From Guyanagaster necrorhizus (taxonomy: Eukaryota > Basidiomycota > Agaricomycetes > Agaricales > Physalacriaceae), in contig NW_025064886.1 in assembly GCF_019112545.1 (NCBI RefSeq), forward strand, positions 1,056,490-1,120,489: 64,000 nt of DNA, written 5' to 3'. Below are positions 58,294 to 64,000 of this stretch, piece after piece; position 1 is the stretch's first letter; each line of letters starts with the position of its first letter. The notes under the pieces are model-generated. The model was not told the DNA's origin, did no database searches, and saw nothing but the letters and a program-made list of their open reading frames with translations. The translations under genes and the position numbers were made by a program.

Positions 58294-58948
58294 GGCTTAG
58301 GTCAGAAGTCTGTGCTTATTGATAAAAGCTCAATTGATTGAACTTTCTGTACAGCTGCTGTCGATTAGAGTGGTTCGAGATGTAAGAGTCTTGATTTGGA
58401 CTTTTGCAAGGAGATTTCATCTGGGTATTTTAGACTGCTGAATGAATTTTTGTGGTCTGTGGAGTTCATCAAGCCACTCCAGGGCTCAGCCCTGCTCAGC
58501 TTCTTTTATTCTCCTGATTACTTCATTTATAACTTTCTTGGTTTATGTCCTGTGAACCCAATTCCTGAGTATGACTTTCACTGCTGCTTCATTTTTGGTG
58601 TCTTTGATGGCCCTCCAGGTCTATTTGGTGTTGAATAGTTTGAGCCAAATAGTAGGACTCACTACTCTTGTTTGGCCTATAGACATTTGAATTTTTTCTT
58701 ATGATTTATTAGTGTGTGGAATAGAAGTCTGGGGTATATTCAAATGCATGATAGAAATAGGCATAGGAGTAACTACAGAAATACTATTAGTTCAGCTAGT
58801 GGCTGAGAATTGCACACCATAAAGTTCTTTGGCCAGCTCAGTGGAATTGCTTACTGCTAGCTGCATCTTTTACTTCCTCTACTCTGGTTTCTATGCCAAG
58901 CTCTTTTTCTTTCTTTTGCAAATCAGCGATCTATGCTCTAATGTCCTC

Positions 58949-61030
58949 TCATGTTCTTTTCTTCTTTGAGCAGTCCTTTGCTATGTGGCCCTTTTGACCA
59001 CAATTGAAGCACTTGCCTTTTTTCTTTATCTGGTCTATGTCTATGGATTTCCCTATTCTAGTGTAAGTTGTTTCTATTTCAGTCTTTTGTATGCCATAAG
59101 CAAAGGCTGTAGAGGGTCCCAATGATTTCCTGGCAGTTGTCTCCAATGATTTGTTTGGAGTTGGCAGTGTCAACTTCTTTGTGTCTTGCAGTGTTATAGA
59201 TTCCACTTTCTGTCTTTGTCACTCCTTGTACATCTTAATGATCTATTCCTTCCACTCATTATAACCATTTGGCATGAGGGCTTAGATGCTGATTGCTGAG
59301 ATCATCATGATATAAGAGAAGGGGACCTCTTGCTTGAGAGTCTTGATCATCCTGCTGTCATTTGAAGTGTTGTCTTGTATTCTGGTGAGCTTGGCCAGTC
59401 ATTTCAGCTTGTCAAAATAGTTTATGGCTGCTTTGTCAGCCACCTTGTATTCTTTGATCTTCTGTTTATATACTTCTTATACTGCAGGATCAATGAACTT
59501 GTCATGGAGTATCTGTTTGAAAATGAGCCATGAGGAGTATTGGTAATGTTCCCAAGTCAATAATCAGAAGTTTGAAGAAATGAGAATCCACCATGTCTTT
59601 GCTTTCTCCTCAAGGTAGAAGGTGGTGAAGACCATCTTGTTCATGTCTATACCCAGATACTCTATATAGATCTTGAAATACTGTTTATAGTCTATAAGGA
59701 ATCAGTTGATGTCATCAGATGCTCCTTTAAAGAGATGGAGTTTTTACAGAAGGTCCAGGCAGCATTGTAGGATAGTGGCATCATAGGGTAATGCACCTAT
59801 TAGATTGGACCAGTCAGAGAATGAGGGACACTGCCATTCAGCTGATGGCCTGAAGAACAAATAGAGCAAATTGTCATCTGCAATCAGGCTCCTGCATGAG
59901 GGTTCTTCCTTTTAGACTATAACTCTGTCTCAGATTGTAAATCTGAGTCATACTGCTTCAGGGTTGTCCTGAATTGGTTTCTCTCCACTGCTGCTCTCAC
60001 TTGCTTCATCGAATAGAGGCTGTGCCCCCAGAATCCTACTTTCTTTGCTGGTCCATGGATTTCAGTATGAGGTCAGCAGTTTGTTAGATGGCAGTCAGGA
60101 TCATGATAATTGGGTTGCCATAGATCAGAATGAGGGAGCAGAGTATGAAAATGTGCTTCAGATAGATGGAGCCATGTATACAGCTTGCTTCAGAGTGATA
60201 GATAGTGACCTTGGCATTGGTTGTATTAGTGTCAGTATCTGATATGTTAATGGCCTTTAGACTTGGTCTTTGGGGTGTTGCTTGTTATACTAAATTGCAG
60301 CATAGTCGGTGGCTACATGCCTTAGTATTTCTGTTCTTTCATTAGGTGTGGAATAAAGATACAATTGTTCTATTTGCAATGCTACCCATATAGTATCATG
60401 CCATAAAAAGTTTACTCCTCACAAGTAGAACTCTTGATACTCTTGTGCCCTTGCCTCCTGTATTGCCCTTTCCAATTCTTCTTGTAATCCATAAGCCAGT
60501 TTCCCACCAGTGTGAGGCAGATCACTACTCTCAGTTTCCTTGTCATCCCCATTATCCCCTTCTTTCTTGAGGAGGGAACCAGCAGATGAGTCATAGAAAC
60601 TCTCTGCACCCTCTTGCAGTCGTACTGTCATTCTGCTGTCTTGGCTGAGTACTGGGTCCAGCTGTGGGGCCTGAGGTCTCTGAGGCATTGATATAGATGA
60701 AGGCTGACTGGCTTCTAATATTGAAGTCATACCAATTTTCTCCTGTTGCTTTTACTACCTTCACTTGCTTGTGATAGAGCTGGATGTTTTATCAGTATTC
60801 ATTATCAAGTAACTGCCTGACCATCCTGCTACTGAGGAACTCTCAGAGTGTGTGAGCAAGGATGTGGGCAGTTCCAGAGACTCATAGTCTATAGTGTTCA
60901 AGAACAGACTTGTCATCTCTGAATATAATGTCAGCACTAGAGGTTTATTAGAGAGGAAGATATTATGGGGTTGGAGAGTGTAAAGGGGTTCCTCCTGCTG
61001 CAATGGTCTCATTTTGCCAGTGGTTTTCAC
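58949..61030 (-). pseudogene. Gag remnant with zinc knuckle
   Basis: The minus strand has an N-terminal low-complexity part (60419-61030), a capsid-like core (about 59200-59900, with VFTTFYLEEKAKTWW), and the knuckle CFNCGQKGHIAKDC near 58980-59020 (C-x2-C-x4-H-x4-C), followed by a Lys-rich end. Several in-frame stops break it. Confidence 0.8.
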
Positions 61031-62111
61031 TCCAGAGGTCAGAGTTGGTGCTGGACTCTTAGAATACTGAGGTCAAGCGAGACCAGTTGGCATGTACTAG
61101 TGTAAGTATAAATGCACCTTCGGGCCAGAGTCCATACCAGTTGGTGATGTTAGCCCTTTCCAGTCAAGCTCTTTTGACTTCTCGCTGCTCCTCTCAATGC
61201 TGCCTGTCATACTCTGTGGCTTTCTGTCTCCTCCTGTCACTCTCAATAATATGCTTCTCAAGCTCACTGCAAACTAGCTGTGGTGCAGTTTGCTGTCTTT
61301 GCTCTTCTTGTCAGAGGGCCTCATCATAGTTGAAGGAGACATTAGTGTTCCAGGTGGGAAAATATCAATGTATAATTTTATCTTGGGCTTTCCAGTTTTG
61401 ACACTCATTATTGAGCCAGTCTGAGAGTGCTCTCCTCAGCCCACTGCTAGTCCTGACTGAGCAGAGAATGGAGAGGGTGAGACTGTGAAGCTGTCCTCAA
61501 GAAGATGCTTGGCAGAATCTCATAGCTAACCAAGCAGCATCGAGAGAATCTCTAGCATGGTCAGCAATCTCTTCAGTTCAAGAGATGGTGATAGGGTTGA
61601 GAGAGGGAGACTGCTGAAAGAAGTCTTCTGGAACCTCCTCATCCTCATAATCAAATGGGGGTTCTAAGACCCATAGGTTTTAGAATCCTGCAAGGCAAGG
61701 ATCACAGTCTCTATTGAGTCATTGAAGAGGGTATTAGTGTCTTTCTTCTTCTTGAACATCCTCTTGATGCAGGCTGCTAGGCCTGGCCTCTGGTAAGAGG
61801 CTTGTCAGGGGCTGATGAGACATTTGTCAGGATTCAGAGATGTCATGAAGTGGGAGGTCTGGAGTTATGTTTCATAGAATGTGTTGAATATGTTGAAACT
61901 CATTGTAGTGTCTGATTGCTCAGGCAGTGATTGAATGGCATCCCTAGCATAGCTGAATGATCACTAACAATCTCAACAATATTCTGATGATAGAAGAGAG
62001 GAGTTCAAAGAACTCTTAGTTGAAGTTTGGGTCTGATGAATTGATAGAGAGCATTTGGTTTCCTCTGCACTAACTAATATGAGAAAAGAGAAGAATAAGC
62101 TTTGAGCTAAT

Positions 62112-62569
62112 TGTTAGACTCAAGCATCATGTGAACTGATTACACATAATAAATGACTGCTATCTTGTACTTTGGGTAAAATGGTCAAGTTCACTGATGT
62201 GTAATCTGGACAGTATATCACAAGACCTGAAAATATAGCTTGAGAGTAGAATGACATAGAATAAACTTTAGCTTGAAGCTAGAGATTACCAGCAAGAGCG
62301 AGCCTCTTAAGTACTGTACAGGATTTCATCTAAATATACTACTAATTGTATGTTGTTGAGATCCTTACACCTATTGTCTTTGGACATCACTACTATCCAT
62401 AAAAGAATGATTGTGCATCATTGGGCAATACTGTTGTGTTGAAAGACAGTGATAGACTTGGCCTATTATGATGACTAAGCCTTGTTCTATGGCCTTAAGC
62501 ACCTGTGTTAGCACTCTGACTAGACATAAATAGGGGTTAAAGTCAAGAAAAAGGTGAAAAATCATAATA
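62112..62569 (-). repeat. 5' LTR of the Gypsy element
   Basis: 458 bp, start TGTTAGACTCAAGCATCATG. Its last bases are ATAATA instead of ATAACA, a C-to-T change at the terminus. The partner is at 54481-54951. Confidence 0.92.
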
Positions 62570-62921
62570 ATATAGTGGCAGTGAAAAAAGAATGTGTGTG
62601 CTTTTACAGCATTATAGTGAAATATGCAATATGGAACAAATAGAATATTAATGAATTCAGTCTTGTCATCTTTGTTATTCCAGATCATACTTTTACATCT
62701 AGTCCTATGAGTGGATGGAAACAGGACAAGTTCTGCATCACCATATGTTTTGCTGTGAATGCAGATGAGAGTGAGTGAATGTTAGTTGTTTTTATTGAAA
62801 AGTCAAAGCAACTATAGTGTTTTAAGAAAAAGAGTCCAATAACAATAAGATTCTATTATCAAAATAACAAGAAGGCTTAAATAATGAGTGAAATCTTTAT
62901 AAAGTGAGTGAAGATATTTGA

Positions 62922-63805
62922 TATTAGACCCAAGTGACACATGATCAATAACATGTGGTAGACAAGCACTGTATTGCATTTGTATAATCATATTCATATC
63001 CACTTTAGTGTGTTTAGAGATGTTATACCTCAAGGTCAATACAAGTTGACTCAAGTAAAAATGATAGAATAAAAAACAGTTTGAGACTAGAGATATGTTA
63101 CGATTTTTCCCTTTTCATTGTCTTTTTACCCCTATTTATGCTTGGTCAGAAGCACGAGACCATAGGAGAACTTAGTCAGCACAATTAACCCACCTATCAA
63201 GTCATCCTGACAACCGAGCTGGACGACACACAACCATCCTTTTATGCACAGTAACGATGCTCAAGGACAAAGAGCACAATGGACACAGACAGACATAATA
63301 AGTAGCAATATAATTAGGGATGTCTGTACAGTATTTAAGACCAATGCTCTTGCTGGGATACCCCAGCTTCGAGCTAAAGTTTATACACACCATTCTATCT
63401 CAAGTCAACATCTGACCTTGGGTTACAACCTGCGGATATACTTAAAGTGGACTCAGGTGATTCCTCGAAGTGCGAAGGAACACCTGTTTATCATGTGTAT
63501 CTGTCCATGTGACGCTTGGGCTTAACAAAATATATGATATTAACCATGCTACTTATATATCATTTGTCTTCTAAATAAATATAGCATTACTAATTATAAG
63601 TATCTGCATTGTAGTGCTCATTGTCCTGAGATATTGTAGTTACCTACAAAAGGAGAGTTGTCTTGTTGTCAGAGTGTCACTATATATTGTGAGACAATAG
63701 TTAATATGCTGACTAAATAGTCTCATGGTCTTAAGCACTGGTCTAGGCATTTTGACTAAGTATGAATAGGGGTAAAAGAAAAGAAAATTATGAAAAATTG
63801 TAACA
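62922..63805 (-). repeat. Old degenerate LTR split by a younger LTR
   Basis: The left part begins TATTAGACCCAAG (62922) and stops at 63095. The right part resumes after 63527 and ends ATTGTAACA at 63805, including GGTCTTAAGCACTGGTCTAG and GAATAGGGGTAAAAG. Flanks TTTGA (62917-62921) and TCTGA (63806-63810) look like a target duplication with one C/T change. Without the insert it is about 450 bp. Confidence 0.75.
63096..63527 (+). repeat. Younger solo LTR nested in the old LTR
   Basis: 432 bp in the opposite orientation, beginning TGTTACGATTTTTC and ending GGGCTTAACA. It is related to the other LTRs but retains many CG dinucleotides. Flanks AGATA (63091-63095) and AAATA (63528-63532) look like a target duplication with one G/A difference. 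Confidence 0.8.
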
Positions 63806-64000
63806 TCTGATTTAAAGATAAAGAGAGAGATGCAGCAGATTCTGCTGATCTTAGACAACTTTTAAGAGCATTTTATTGCTTATATATTCTATAACACAAA
63901 GCTGGAGTTTTTTGAGCTCAACATGACTCTATATATCCAGCCACTAGATGCTAGTATTATCTGCTACTTCAATGCATATTATTGGAATACTATATGTATC

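Larger units (their letters stand above)
54481..62569 (-). mobile_element. Ty3/Gypsy chromovirus LTR retrotransposon, inactive
   Basis: An 8.1-kb element with two LTRs (54481-54951 and 62112-62569) flanked by the 5-bp duplication ATATA (54476-54480 and 62570-62574). It is transcribed from the minus strand: the polypurine tract AAGGAGAGGGTAA (minus strand, 54952-54964) abuts the LTR at 54481-54951, which is therefore the 3' LTR. Coding order on the minus strand is Gag with a CCHC knuckle, protease, reverse transcriptase, RNase H region, integrase, chromodomain. That order defines Ty3/Gypsy, and the chromodomain makes it a chromovirus. Every frame is broken by stops, many explained by CG-to-TG or CA change. 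It cannot move by itself. Confidence 0.93.

Overview
The window is nuclear DNA from a filamentous basidiomycete, most likely an Agaricomycete. Genes are dense and lie on both strands. They are cut by many introns of about 45-60 bp with GT(A/G)NG donors. The families are fungal and mushroom-like: multi-intron F-box, MYND, Fic-like, P450 and DUF202 proteins, plus a chromodomain Gypsy element. No tRNA, rRNA or CRISPR was seen.

Region 1 (1-33.7 kb) is a housekeeping block. In order it holds the 3' end of an AlkB-like 2OG-Fe(II) dioxygenase, CCT8 (chaperonin theta), an SDR-like reductase with an in-frame TGA, a large LAA1/HEATR5-type HEAT protein, a cytochrome P450, a NOSIP-type RING/U-box protein, an RMD1/RMND1-like (DUF155) protein, a damaged F-box gene, a poorly resolved minus-strand gene, a small hypothetical gene, a Fic-like relic, an OMA1-like mitochondrial protease, a MYND zinc-finger gene with a probable frameshift, TFIIE-alpha, a DUF1295 membrane reductase-like protein and TIM54. 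Several neighbours are divergent pairs with only 100-220 bp between start codons.

Region 2 (34-45 kb) is accessory. A tandem duplication gave two MFS transporter genes; the upstream copy has lost a splice acceptor while the downstream copy reads through. A GH53 endo-beta-1,4-galactanase with a clean signal peptide and TATA box follows. After it comes a relic of a GH29 alpha-L-fucosidase from which the catalytic middle is missing.

Region 3 (45-51.7 kb) holds a leucine-rich-repeat protein, two DUF202 three-helix membrane proteins flanking a PIG-L deacetylase (GPI anchor synthesis) and a DUF1770-like protein, and a small protein with two C2H2 fingers behind a promoter of repeated CCAAT motifs.

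Region 4 (about 52.3-64 kb) is a transposon compartment: AT-rich, almost without CpG and without host genes. It contains a complete but dead Ty3/Gypsy chromovirus (54481-62569, minus strand, 5-bp duplication ATATA), a solo LTR (53307-53766, duplication CATTG), and an old LTR (62922-63805) split by a younger, CpG-retaining LTR in opposite orientation (63096-63527). The paired LTRs show reciprocal TG/CA differences, the mark of CpG decay by cytosine methylation or a RIP-like process.

I found no convincing new multi-gene system. The strongest oddities are the decaying copies next to intact ones, the splice-site loss in the MFS pair, the premature TGA in an otherwise conserved reductase, and the nested LTR history.
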